DNA from: an uncultured Oscillospiraceae bacterium
Lineage (GTDB): Bacteria; Bacillota; Clostridia; Oscillospirales; Ruminococcaceae
Length of the DNA: 27,586 nt
Assembly: GCA_900540595.1 (NCBI GenBank)
Contig: UQGL01000029.1
Coordinates: 1 to 27,586 of the forward strand
Direction of reading: 5' to 3'
Of the stretch, positions 7,445 to 16,503 are shown one piece after another (within the stretch, counting starts at the first letter, position 1; each line of letters starts with the position of its first letter). Both the position numbers and the translations under genes were made by a program. The notes under the pieces are model-generated. The model saw only the letters and a program-made list of their open reading frames with translations, made no database searches and was not told the origin of the DNA.

Positions 7445-7756
7445 ATGAAACCGAAAAAGCCGCATCCCCGCAAGCACCATGGGCGCCCCGACCTGCGCCG
7501 TATGCTGGCCCCGCCGCCGCAGGGCTTTTACCGCCTGCCGGAGATGGAACTGCGGGGCGGCAGCCTGCTGACAGACGGCTGCCGCCGGGTGCTGGATTTC
7601 ACCCCGCAGCGCATCTGCCTTGATATGGGGGACACTCTGGTAACATTGTATGGCGAGGAGCTGCGGATAGAATCCTTCGCGGGCAAAAGATTGATTCTGG
7701 CCGGGCGGTTTGCGCGGGTCGAGCTGCGCAGCAAGTGGGAGGTGACGCAGCCGTGA
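7445..7756 (+). CDS. yqfC: Sporulation protein YqfC
   Basis: A 103-residue protein (Bacillus YqfC is about 93) matching the YqfC family: LPEMELRGGSLLTDGCRRVL, DFTPQRICLDMGDTLVTLYG, then ELRIESFAGKRLILAGRFAR, the compact beta-rich YabP/YqfC fold. The N-terminus is a basic tail. The start at 7445 is set by GGGGAGGG a few bases upstream. It heads the conserved cluster yqfC-yqfD-phoH and its stop overlaps the yqfD start by four bases (GTGA), showing translational coupling. The family is mother-cell expressed during sporulation; the molecular role is not well defined. Confidence 0.85.
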   Translation: MKPKKPHPRKHHGRPDLRRMLAPPPQGFYRLPEMELRGGSLLTDGCRRVLDFTPQRICLDMGDTLVTLYGEELRIESFAGKRLILAGRFARVELRSKWEVTQP

Positions 7757-8904
7757 AACTTAGGCTTTGGGCTGCGGATACCTTCCGCTTTTCGGTGCAG
7801 GGACCAGAGATCCACCGGTTCCTCAACCAGTCGTCTGCAGCGGGGGTGCGCCTGCGCCGCGTCCGCTGGCAGAAGGATGGCTGCAGTGCAGCCGCCGATG
7901 GCATAGACCGCCGCAGGCTGGAAAAAATCGCGGCGGACGGCGGCTGGGTCATCACAGTGACAGCGCGCCGCGGCCCCGGCCGCCGCGCCGAGGCCTTGCT
8001 GCAGACCCGCCCCGGGCTGGCGGCGGGCATGATTTTGTTTTTGGTGCTGCTGAAATTCCTGGGCGGGTTTGTCTGGTGCGTGGACTTCGGCGCGATGGAT
8101 GCCGACCTGCAGCCCATGATGCGTCAGCTGCTTGCCGACTGTGCTATCCATGAAGGAACCCGCCTGACAAAGCCGCTGCTGCAGGCGGCACAGGCGAAGG
8201 CTTTGCGCCGCAGTGAGACATTCGGCTGGATCAGCCTGAATTTTATCGGCGGCTGCCTTTCTATCGAAAGCACCCCCGCCCAGACCCGCACTGTCCGGGA
8301 ACCACCGCCCACGGCGGGGTTGTATGCGAGGGCGGATGGTGTGATCTTGGCAGTAGAGATCGAGAGCGGCTTTGCTGCGGTGGAGCCGGGGCAGACAGTG
8401 ACGGCGGGTCAACCGCTGGCCGCCGCAGAAAAGCTGGACCGCAAGGGAAATGCGGTGATACAAGGCGCACAGGGGCGCATTGTGGCGCGGGTGCAGCGGC
8501 AGTACACGGCCAGCCGGCCGCTGACGGTCAGGACTTGTGCCTATACGGGCCGCAGCACAGAACGGACAACACTGTATCTGCCCGGCTATACCCGCACGGA
8601 GGAGACCGGCGCACCGCTGCGCAGCGCAGAGACGCAGACAGAATGGCAGCCCCTGCGTCTGGGACGCCTGGCACTGCCCGGCTGCCTTTGCTGCGTGACA
8701 AGCCGGGAGCGGGCAGTGCAGACGCTGACCTACCCGGAGGAAACCGCCGCCGCGCTGGCGCTGCGCGATTGCCGGGCGCAGCTTCTCAAGGAATTTCCCG
8801 ATGCTGAGATAGAGGCGGAGCAGCGCGAAATTTCTGCGCAAAATCAGGCGGTGCAGGCCTGTGTGACCTACATTTTTACGGCGGACATCGCCGCGCGGCA
8901 ATGA
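7753..8904 (+). CDS. yqfD: Sporulation protein YqfD
   Basis: A 383-residue protein (Bacillus YqfD about 398). GTG at 7753 is chosen as start because GGGAGGTGA (7737-7745) sits seven bases before it and the codon overlaps the yqfC stop; the in-frame GTG at 7735 lies inside that ribosome binding site. The order of segments fits YqfD: an N-terminal soluble part (GPEIHRFLNQ), one membrane span (about residues 89-110), an exterior region with IHEGTRLTKPLLQ and FGWISLNFIGGCLSIE, a TAGLYARADGVILAVEIESG barrel-like stretch, and a C-terminal domain. It is a conserved spore-former protein found with YqfC and made under sigma-E in Bacillus. Confidence 0.85.
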   Translation: MKLRLWAADTFRFSVQGPEIHRFLNQSSAAGVRLRRVRWQKDGCSAAADGIDRRRLEKIAADGGWVITVTARRGPGRRAEALLQTRPGLAAGMILFLVLLKFLGGFVWCVDFGAMDADLQPMMRQLLADCAIHEGTRLTKPLLQAAQAKALRRSETFGWISLNFIGGCLSIESTPAQTRTVREPPPTAGLYARADGVILAVEIESGFAAVEPGQTVTAGQPLAAAEKLDRKGNAVIQGAQGRIVARVQRQYTASRPLTVRTCAYTGRSTERTTLYLPGYTRTEETGAPLRSAETQTEWQPLRLGRLALPGCLCCVTSRERAVQTLTYPEETAAALALRDCRAQLLKEFPDAEIEAEQREISAQNQAVQACVTYIFTADIAARQ

Positions 8905-8959
8905 TTCAACATTTTTTGCGTAGTGTGACGAAATCACCGGTAAAATTTTGTGCAATATT

Positions 8960-8992
8960 CACAGTTTCTTTTGCAGAAAACTGTGATATAAT
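8960..8992 (+). promoter_or_regulatory. Extended -10 promoter before phoH overlapped by an inverted repeat
   Basis: TGATATAAT (8984-8992) is a perfect extended -10. No good -35 is seen. An 8-bp inverted repeat (CACAGTTT 8960-8967, AAACTGTG 8978-8985) ends inside the extended -10, as an operator would. The start would be near 8999, giving a leader of about 45 bases. Confidence 0.5.
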
Positions 8993-9043
8993 CTAAATGT
9001 ATAGCTGTGGCATTACCGCGTTGGTGCATAGAGGAGTGCGGCA

Positions 9044-10051
<1,008 letters not shown>

Positions 10052-10074
10052 AATGAAAACGGAGGTCGATTTCC

Positions 10075-10575
10075 ATGTCCAATAAGGTATTGATCACGAA
10101 CGACCAGAATGTGGTAAAGGTCCCTTCCGGCCTGCGCATCCTGATCCGCCGCAGCTGTAATGCGGTGCTGGATTTCGAGCATTTTGACGGCCCGGCCGAG
10201 ATCAGCGTGACTTTTGTGGATAACAGCCGCATCCATGAGCTGAATCGGGAGTATCGCGGTAAGGACTCCGCCACCGATGTGCTCAGCTTCCCTCTGGGGG
10301 AAAACGGCGAGTATGACATTGACGAGGACAACGGCTGCAAGCTGCTGGGAGACATCGTCATCTCGATGGAGCGTGCAATGGAGCAGGCTGAACTGTACGG
10401 CCACTCCCTGCAGCGCGAGGTCGCGTACCTGACTGTACATTCCATGCTGCACCTGCTGGGCTACGACCATGAGGCCGGCGGTCTGGAGGCTGTGCGCATG
10501 CGCGAAAAAGAAGAAGCCGTCCTGATCCAGCTGGGCCTGCCCCGCACGGTTTCGTATACGAGCGATGAAATTTGA
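10075..10575 (+). CDS. ybeY: Endoribonuclease YbeY (rRNA maturation factor)
   Basis: A 166-residue protein with the YbeY zinc motif: H122-S-M-L-H126-L-L-G-Y-D-H132, the three His that bind the metal. Only the second position differs from the usual HGxLHLxGYDH. NREYRGKDSATDVLSFPL near residues 57-74 and LGDIVIS near 91 are also conserved in the family. YbeY is a metal-dependent RNase needed for 16S rRNA 3'-end maturation and 70S ribosome quality control in the cytoplasm. GGAGGT lies nine bases before the ATG. The gene sits 23 bases after phoH and overlaps dgkA by 11 bases, so it is within one operon. Confidence 0.95.
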   Translation: MSNKVLITNDQNVVKVPSGLRILIRRSCNAVLDFEHFDGPAEISVTFVDNSRIHELNREYRGKDSATDVLSFPLGENGEYDIDEDNGCKLLGDIVISMERAMEQAELYGHSLQREVAYLTVHSMLHLLGYDHEAGGLEAVRMREKEEAVLIQLGLPRTVSYTSDEI

Positions 10576-11065
10576 GAAGCTGACGCATTTTGCCCGGGGC
10601 TTTGTCTATGCCTACAACGGCATACGCGCCGCCATACGGGAGGAGCGCAATTTCCGCTTTCATCTGTGTGCGGCGCTCTATGCCTTTGTGGCAGCCTACT
10701 GGGCGCAGCTGCCTGCGGTGGAAACAGCCCTGATCGCGCTCTGTGTGGCGGCGGTGCTGGCGATGGAGCTTGTCAACTCCGCAATCGAGCGCGCGGTGGA
10801 CAAGCCCGATACCACCCACTGGTGGACCGCGGGCGCGGCTAAGGATATGGCGGCAGGTGCGGTGCTTGTCATGGCCATCGGCACGGTCATTGTGGCGGTA
10901 TGCCTGTTCTGGCCGCGGCTGGACATTCTGTGGGCGGCCTTTACCGCGCGGCCGACACGCCCGCTGTGGCTTCTGCTCACGCTGATCGTATTTTACAAAT
11001 TTATTTTCCGTTCTTCCAACTCAACAGAGAAAGGCAAACAACCGAATGGCAAAACCGATTCCTGA
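10565..11065 (+). CDS. dgkA: Diacylglycerol kinase / undecaprenol kinase family protein
   Basis: A 166-residue membrane protein of the prokaryotic DgkA family. Conserved pieces: ARGFVYAYNGIRAAIREERN near residues 9-28, AMELVNSAIERAVDK near 65-79, and TAGAAKDMAAGAVLVMAIG near 88-106, which hold the catalytic Glu/Asn and the AAKD.AAGAVL signature. Three membrane spans plus a fourth hydrophobic stretch (PLWLLLTLIVFYKFIF) and a polar tail are seen; the fourth span makes it longer than the 120-130 residues of most members. Gram-positive members phosphorylate undecaprenol and so feed the lipid carrier of cell-wall synthesis. It overlaps ybeY by 11 bases and era by 20, indicating translational coupling. 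Bacillus has cdd between dgkA and era; it is missing here. Confidence 0.9.
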   Translation: MKFEKLTHFARGFVYAYNGIRAAIREERNFRFHLCAALYAFVAAYWAQLPAVETALIALCVAAVLAMELVNSAIERAVDKPDTTHWWTAGAAKDMAAGAVLVMAIGTVIVAVCLFWPRLDILWAAFTARPTRPLWLLLTLIVFYKFIFRSSNSTEKGKQPNGKTDS

Positions 11066-11957
11066 AATGCCCTCCAGCGTATTTGTGGCGCTGGTCGGCC
11101 GCCCCAATGTGGGCAAATCCAGCCTGACAAACTACCTTGTGGGCGAAAAGGTCGCGATCGTGACCAAAAAGCCCCAGACGACCCGCAGCCGCATCACCGG
11201 CGTCATCACCAAAGGCCCGGTGCAGTATGTGCTGATGGATACCCCCGGCATCCACGCGGCCCGCAACAAGCTGGACGCCCGCATGACCCAGACCGCCGCC
11301 GCCAGCCTCAAGGATGTTGATGTGACGATGATGCTGTTTGAGCCGGCAGGGGAGTTTACCGATGCAGAGCTGACGATGGTCAAGGCGCTGCAGAAGGGCG
11401 GGCCTGCCATCGCCGTTATCAACAAGGTGGATCTGCTCGACAGCTTTGCTGCGCTGGAGGCCCGCAAAAAGCAGCTGGAGGAATTTGGCTGCTTTGACCA
11501 CATCGTCACGATCTCGGCTAAGGACGGCACTGGCTGTGATGAGCTGTTTGCCATGCTCAAGCCATACGGAAACGAAGGCCCGCACTACTTTGACGACGAT
11601 GCCTTTACCGATATGCCGGAAAAGGAACTGGTGGCAGAGCTGGTGCGCGAGAAAGCACTGCTCTTCCTGCGGGAGGAGGTCCCTCACGGCATTGCCGTTG
11701 TGGTCGAGCGCTTTAAGGAGCGCCCTGACAAGGACCTCATCGACATTGATGTGGACATCTACTGCGAACGCAAGAGCCACAAGGGCATGATCATCGGCAA
11801 GGGGGGCCAGATGCTCAAAAAAATCGCCTCCGCCGCCCGGATGGATATTGAGGAGCTGCTCGGCGTCAAGGTCAACCTGCAGTGCTGGGTCAAGGTCCGT
11901 GAGGACTGGCGCGACAACGAGCTGCAGTTAAATTCGTTGGGCTTTGCGAAGCCGTAA
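11046..11957 (+). CDS. era: GTPase Era
   Basis: A 303-residue protein with all Era GTPase motifs: G1 GRPNVGKS (18-25), G2 region PQTTRSR (43-49), G3 DTPG (65-68), G4 NKVD (126-129) and G5 SAK (157-159). The C-terminal KH domain has GKGGQMLKKI at 251-260. Length is that of the family (about 300). Era binds 16S rRNA near its 3' end and assembles the 30S subunit, which fits its place behind ybeY. The ATG at 11046 lies inside dgkA, with AGAGAAAGG upstream. Two inverted repeat units follow the stop. Confidence 0.97.
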   Translation: MAKPIPEMPSSVFVALVGRPNVGKSSLTNYLVGEKVAIVTKKPQTTRSRITGVITKGPVQYVLMDTPGIHAARNKLDARMTQTAAASLKDVDVTMMLFEPAGEFTDAELTMVKALQKGGPAIAVINKVDLLDSFAALEARKKQLEEFGCFDHIVTISAKDGTGCDELFAMLKPYGNEGPHYFDDDAFTDMPEKELVAELVREKALLFLREEVPHGIAVVVERFKERPDKDLIDIDVDIYCERKSHKGMIIGKGGQMLKKIASAARMDIEELLGVKVNLQCWVKVREDWRDNELQLNSLGFAKP

Positions 11958-11970
11958 TGATGCTGCACAT

Positions 11971-12058
11971 CGTAGGGGCGGGGCATGCCCCGCCCGCAGC
12001 CTACCCGTTATAGAGCATTATCCGTAAGGCCGCGGGCCGGACATGTCCGGCCCCTACA
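11971..12058. repeat. Two palindromic repeat units in inverted orientation (MITE-like, 88 bp)
   Basis: Unit 1 (11972-12004) starts GTAGGGGC, has a perfect 20-base palindrome centred on CATG (11976-11995) and ends GCAGCCTAC. Unit 2 (12024-12057) is the same design reversed: it starts GTAAGGCCGC, has a 20-base palindrome centred on CATG (12034-12053) and ends GCCCCTAC. Arms differ in bases but keep pairing, so structure rather than sequence is conserved. A third copy lies at 20582-20609. No coding potential is seen. Confidence 0.75.
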
Positions 12059-12142
12059 GCATCCGCAAATTTATTTTATTCCGTATTCCGCCAACATCCC
12101 CGCGCCCCCTCTGTTACACTGTACCCATGGGGGGTGACCGGT

Positions 12143-12328
12143 ATGACTGACGCGGCGGGAGGCTGGCTGCGCTTTGCGCAGTCCGGCAGTGTTTATGACT
12201 ATTTAGCGTACAAATTGCAGCAAAACGCAGCGCAGGAGGGCATGTATGCAGACGGCAACGACAGGACTTGTGCTGCGTCAGGTCAAGGTGGGGGAGGCGG
12301 ACAGGATCATCACGATCCTGACGCCTGA
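12143..12328 (+). CDS. YqzL-like small protein
   Basis: A 61-residue open frame between era and recO. Its first part (GWLRFAQSGSVYDYLAYKLQ) resembles the YqzL family (W..F..TG.id.YL.YK), and Bacillus yqzL occupies this same place between era and recO. GGGGGGTGA just upstream supports the ATG at 12143; a GTG at 12134 is also in frame. The family is usually about 45-50 residues, whereas this frame runs on for 83 bases into recO, where the tail (GQGGGGGQDHHDPDA) looks like non-native sequence. The call rests on position and a short match. Function of YqzL is unknown. Confidence 0.5.
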   Translation: MTDAAGGWLRFAQSGSVYDYLAYKLQQNAAQEGMYADGNDRTCAASGQGGGGGQDHHDPDA

Positions 12329-12989
12329 GCTGGGGGTCGTATCGGCATCGGCCCGCGGCAGCCTGCGGATGAAGAGCGCCCTGTTCAGCGCAACAGGGCT
12401 CTTCTGCTATTCGGAATTTACCCTCTCCAGCGGCCGCAGCCACTATTTTGTGGACAACGCGCAGGTCAAAAAGGTGTTCCACGGCATCTCCGCCACCATC
12501 GAGGGGATGGCGCTGGCCAGCTATATGGCGGAGATCGCCATGGAGCTTGCCCCCGCCCCGCCGGAGGCGGACGCCCAGATGCGGCTGCTGCTGAACTGCC
12601 TGTACATGCTCAGTGAGCGCAGCTACCCCTGCCGCCAACTGAAAGCCATCTATGAACTGCGCGCATTGACCCTTGCGGGCTATATGCCCGATGTGCTGGC
12701 CTGTGCCGGCTGCGGTAAGTATGAGGGCGGGGACTTCTACCTCGACCCTGTGGAGGGCCGCCTGCTCTGCGCGGACTGTGCCGAAAAAGCGCGGCATATC
12801 ACCAATCTGGATAACGGTGCGCTCTATGCCCTGCGCCATATCTGCCTTGCGGAGGATAAAAAGCTGTTCGGCTTCAAGATCTCACCGGAGAGTCTGAAAG
12901 AGCTTTCCCGCACGAGTGAGCAGTATACGCTCGCCCACCTTGAGCATGGGCTGAAAAGCCTGGACTTTCTCAAAACTGTACTTGAATAA
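12246..12989 (+). CDS. recO: DNA repair protein RecO
   Basis: A 247-residue protein of the usual RecO length. The N-terminal OB-fold begins TTGLVLRQVKVGEADRIITI, and the central zinc site is C153-A-G-C156 and C175-A-D-C178. RecO works with RecR and RecF to load RecA on SSB-coated single-stranded DNA in gap repair. AGGAGGG sits five bases before the ATG at 12246, inside the yqzL-like frame. Its stop is 17 bases from mutS2, so two recombination or repair genes are likely expressed together. Confidence 0.95.
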   Translation: MQTATTGLVLRQVKVGEADRIITILTPELGVVSASARGSLRMKSALFSATGLFCYSEFTLSSGRSHYFVDNAQVKKVFHGISATIEGMALASYMAEIAMELAPAPPEADAQMRLLLNCLYMLSERSYPCRQLKAIYELRALTLAGYMPDVLACAGCGKYEGGDFYLDPVEGRLLCADCAEKARHITNLDNGALYALRHICLAEDKKLFGFKISPESLKELSRTSEQYTLAHLEHGLKSLDFLKTVLE

Positions 12990-13006
12990 GGAGACCAAGA
13001 CCCTGT

Positions 13007-15379
13007 ATGGATACCGCCTATAAAACAACACTGGAACTGGACAAGGTCCTTGCCCGGGCCGTGCAGCTCTGCGCCTGTCAGGAGACGAAGGAGATGATGC
13101 AGGCGCTGGAGCCGGCCCCCACCGTGGAGGATGAGCGCTACGATCTGGCCCAGACCAATGCCATCAACGCACTGCTTATCAAAAACGGCAGCCCCCGCTT
13201 TGGCAGCGTGCACGAGGTGCGCCGCATTGTTGCCCACGCCCGCAAGGGAGGCATCCTCTCGATGGGGGAGCTTTTGGAGATCGCCGCAACGCTGCGCAAT
13301 TTTTCGGGCCTGTCCCAGTGGTACGGCCTGAGTGAGCATGAGATGCTGCCCACGGACGATCTGTTTTTCTCGCTGGCCCCGCAGCCGGTGCTGGAAAAAC
13401 AAATCAGCGAGAGCATCCTCTCGCCGGAGGAGATGGCCGACACCGCCAGCATGACGCTCCACGATCTGCGCCGCAAAATCCGCCAGACCGAGGATTCCAT
13501 CCGCACCAAGCTGGATAATATCATCCGCAACTCCACCACCAATAAATTTCTGCAGGACGCTGTTGTCTCGCTGCGCAACGGCCGCTATGTCGTGCCGGTC
13601 CGCGCCGAGTACCGCGGTGAGGTCGGCGGCGTTATCCACGATGTATCCTCCACGGGCGCGACCGTCTTTGTGGAGCCTACCGCCGTAGTCGAGGCCAATG
13701 CCCGCATTATGCAGCTGCGCGCGCAGGAGCAGGAGGAAATCACCCGTATTCTGACCTCCTTCTCGAATCAGGTCGGCTCACTGGAGCCGCAGTTTACCTA
13801 CAGCTATGACGCGATGCTCAAGATCGACCTGCTGCTGGCCAAGGCACGGCTGGCCGTGGAGCAGAACGCCTTTATGCCCGCCGTCAGTGACAAGGTCTAT
13901 TTCAAGCTGAACAAGGCCCGCCACCCGCTCATCGACAAGAAAAAGGTCGTGCCGGTGGACATTGAGCTGGGCAGCGACTATGACACCCTCGTCATCACCG
14001 GCCCCAACACCGGCGGCAAGACCGTATCGCTGAAAACAGCCGGCCTGCTCAACGCGATGGCGCAGTATGGGTTCCTGATCCCGGCGCATGAGAGCAGCGT
14101 TGTCTGCCATTTTGACGAATATCTCGTTGACATCGGCGATGAGCAGAGCATCGAACAGAGCCTGTCTACCTTCTCCGGCCATATGAAGCGGATCAGCGGC
14201 ATTCTGGAGCTGGCCGGCCCGGCGACCCTGACCCTGCTGGACGAGCTGGGCGCGGGCACCGACCCTGCCGAGGGTGCAGCGCTGGCCGTCAGCATTCTGG
14301 AACGGCTGCGCCGTCAGGGCAGTCTGCTCATGGCGACGACCCACTACGCCGAGTTGAAGGTCTATGCGCTGGAAACGCCCGGCGTTGTCAATGCCAGCTG
14401 CGAATTCAATGTCGAAACGCTGATGCCCACCTATAAATTGAGCGTCGGCGTGCCGGGCAAGTCGAATGCCTTCCTGATCAGCGCAAAGCTGGGCATCCCG
14501 CAGGAAATTATCGACGCCGCGCGCAATCACATGTCGAACGATGACAAGCGGCTGGATAGCGTACTGTCGCAGCTGGACGATTTGAAGGTCCAGCTGAAGG
14601 AGGCGCAGGCCGAGGCCGAGCAGGCCAAGTACGATGCAGAGCATGCGCTGGAAAGCGCCGAGAAAAAGCGGGATGACCTCATCAAAAAGGGTGAGGAGGA
14701 ACTGGAGAACGCCCGCCGTCAGGCCCATGATCTGATGCAGCAGGTGCAGAACGAGGCCTACAGCCTGACCGATGAGCTGCGCCGCATCCAGAAGGACGAA
14801 AAGACCAGCGCGGCCCAGCGTGCTGTGCGCGCCCGGGAAATCGCCCGCAAGGACACCGAGAGCCTGCTCAAGCAGACCGATGTGAAGCCGAAGCCTGTCA
14901 AAGAGTTCGTCCCGCTCAAAGAAGTGCAGATCGGTCAGGAGGTCATCATTGCCGATCTGGGCCAGACGGCCACCGTCACGGCGCGCCCCGACCGCAACGG
15001 CATGGTGGAGGTCCGCGCCGGCATCATGAAAACAAAGGTCCCGCTGTCCAACCTGCGTGCCCCAGACAAGATGGAAAAGCGCAAGCCGGCCGAGCCGCGT
15101 CGTTCCACCCGCGTGCAGCTGGATAAGTCCCGCAAGACCAGCATGGAGCTGAACCTGCTGGGTTACACGGTGGACGAGGCCCTCAACGAGGTGGACAAGT
15201 TCCTCGACAGCGGCATGCTGCGCGGGCAGTCCACCCTGTATATCATCCACGGAAACGGCACCGGCGCCCTGCGCACCGCCATCCAGAAGCATCTGCGCAC
15301 CCACAAGGCGGTCAAAAGCTTCCGGCTGGGTCGCTACGGCGAGGGCGAGAGCGGCGTGACCGTGGTGGAATTAAAGTAA
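13007..15379 (+). CDS. mutS2: MutS2 family ATPase with C-terminal Smr domain
   Basis: A 790-residue protein of normal MutS2 length. Order of parts: N-terminal core and lever (about 1-310), ATPase with Walker A GPNTGGKT near residue 332 and Walker B TLLDELGAGTDP near 410, a long Glu/Lys/Ala coiled coil (about 515-625), a KOW-like segment (VQIGQEVIIADLGQTATVTA) and a C-terminal Smr domain from about 712 with HGNGTGAL near 747. MutS2 binds branched DNA and in Bacillus also splits collided ribosomes. The Smr entry motif, often LDLRG, reads ELNLLG here, so its nuclease activity may differ. AAGGAG precedes the ATG. It follows recO by 17 bases. Confidence 0.95.
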   Translation: MDTAYKTTLELDKVLARAVQLCACQETKEMMQALEPAPTVEDERYDLAQTNAINALLIKNGSPRFGSVHEVRRIVAHARKGGILSMGELLEIAATLRNFSGLSQWYGLSEHEMLPTDDLFFSLAPQPVLEKQISESILSPEEMADTASMTLHDLRRKIRQTEDSIRTKLDNIIRNSTTNKFLQDAVVSLRNGRYVVPVRAEYRGEVGGVIHDVSSTGATVFVEPTAVVEANARIMQLRAQEQEEITRILTSFSNQVGSLEPQFTYSYDAMLKIDLLLAKARLAVEQNAFMPAVSDKVYFKLNKARHPLIDKKKVVPVDIELGSDYDTLVITGPNTGGKTVSLKTAGLLNAMAQYGFLIPAHESSVVCHFDEYLVDIGDEQSIEQSLSTFSGHMKRISGILELAGPATLTLLDELGAGTDPAEGAALAVSILERLRRQGSLLMATTHYAELKVYALETPGVVNASCEFNVETLMPTYKLSVGVPGKSNAFLISAKLGIPQEIIDAARNHMSNDDKRLDSVLSQLDDLKVQLKEAQAEAEQAKYDAEHALESAEKKRDDLIKKGEEELENARRQAHDLMQQVQNEAYSLTDELRRIQKDEKTSAAQRAVRAREIARKDTESLLKQTDVKPKPVKEFVPLKEVQIGQEVIIADLGQTATVTARPDRNGMVEVRAGIMKTKVPLSNLRAPDKMEKRKPAEPRRSTRVQLDKSRKTSMELNLLGYTVDEALNEVDKFLDSGMLRGQSTLYIIHGNGTGALRTAIQKHLRTHKAVKSFRLGRYGEGESGVTVVELK

Positions 15380-15485
15380 AAATTCAAAACAATCCACCCT
15401 TTTTGTCTATAGCAATCCTTGGCTGCATCTGCTATGCTATTCATGGAATGTATGAGTGTCTGCCTTTAAAATGAAATGAAAGCGA

Positions 15486-16436
15486 GTGAACGCTTTGCCA
15501 ATGGACTATAACAGTACACGCAGCTTTACGATGACGCTGGCGCACCGCGCGGTAGGGGACATCCGCCGCGGGGGCTTCCGGCAGCTGCGCAATTATGTGG
15601 ACATGTGTGCCACGCTGGCAAAAATGCCGCAGCAAAAAGACTTTTTTGCCTACGCACAGAAGGCCCTGCAGCGCACCGACAGCTGCTATTACAGCCTGAT
15701 CCACCGCCTGCTGGATACCGTGGATGAGGATCGCATCTGCACGGTCGGCGTCAATATGGGCTTCTGCGGCCTGATCTACGGTGCAAGCGAGCTGAAAAAG
15801 AAGGCCGATGCGGACGGCCAGCCTACTTCTTGGATCACAGCGGCACGCTGCGGGGACGAACGCCTGGCGGAGATGATCCCCGAGGCGGCAAAGCGCGGCA
15901 GCTATGTCTGGCTGCTGGATGCCCTTTCTACTGATCCGGCACAGGTCGTGCCGCTGGCAAAGGCCAACCCTCAAACGGCCTTCGGTCTGCTGGCAGACCC
16001 CGCCGCCTTGACCGAGGACTGCGTTGCTGCGCTGGCGGCCTGCCGCAATCTGGTGGTGATGCCGCTGTTGAACACGCCGGAGCTGACCCCTGAGGCCTGC
16101 CGCGCCGCCCGCCGTATGAAGGCGCAGAACATGTTCTACGCCCTGACCGTTCTGGTCGATGACGACACCGTGGACGAGGTCATGCAGGACGACTGGCTTG
16201 AGAGCATCGCGCAGGAGACACTGTTCTGCGTTTGCGCGCGCAAAAACGGCATCTCGGACGAAGCCTCCCACAGATTGCGCCGCAGCATTGTGGAGGGCCG
16301 CATGGAGACCGGCAAGCCGGTTCTGCTGCTCGACTGGGACGGCGATGTGAGTTACCTGAATCAGCGTATCTCGGAGCACATGGTTTTCGGCAATGCGCTG
16401 CCGCAGGGCTGCTCCTTCCCCCTGCAGCTGGGCTGA
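15486..16436 (+). CDS. Radical-SAM-like protein lacking the iron-sulfur motif
   Basis: A 316-residue protein without an obvious named family. Its N-terminal helical part (SLIHRLLDTVDEDRICTVGV, then NMGFCGLIYGASELKKKAD) lines up with the N-terminal domain of the radical SAM gene at 17381 (AYRAINEIDPHILKMNALNL, VYEGMFAGYNYVMELRKK). The rest looks like a TIM-barrel alternation, ending GKPVLLLDWDGDVSYLNQRI beside GKPIFCIDFQNDGEYIDGCI in the neighbour. The place where the neighbour has CNLHCKGC reads ARCGDERLAEM, so the cluster ligands are gone. I infer a non-catalytic or re-purposed relative. GTG 15486 and ATG 15501 are possible starts; neither has a strong ribosome binding site. A bidirectional terminator follows. 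Confidence 0.6.
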   Translation: MNALPMDYNSTRSFTMTLAHRAVGDIRRGGFRQLRNYVDMCATLAKMPQQKDFFAYAQKALQRTDSCYYSLIHRLLDTVDEDRICTVGVNMGFCGLIYGASELKKKADADGQPTSWITAARCGDERLAEMIPEAAKRGSYVWLLDALSTDPAQVVPLAKANPQTAFGLLADPAALTEDCVAALAACRNLVVMPLLNTPELTPEACRAARRMKAQNMFYALTVLVDDDTVDEVMQDDWLESIAQETLFCVCARKNGISDEASHRLRRSIVEGRMETGKPVLLLDWDGDVSYLNQRISEHMVFGNALPQGCSFPLQLG

Positions 16437-16455
16437 AACCGCAAATAATAACAAA

Positions 16456-16497
16456 AAACGACCCTGTAACGATGGTATCATCGTTACAGGGTCGTTT
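16456..16497. terminator. Bidirectional terminator between convergent genes
   Basis: A perfect 19-bp stem (16456-16474 with 16479-16497) with loop GTAT. A-rich on the left and T-rich on the right, it serves both the gene ending at 16436 and the TetR-family gene ending at 16504. Confidence 0.85.
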
Positions 16498-16503
16498 GGC
16501 TTT

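Noticed and set aside
12091..12120. Sigma-E promoter before the yqzL-like gene
   Set aside because: GTTACACT matches the -10 at 6 of 8, but no ATATT-type -35 lies at the right distance.
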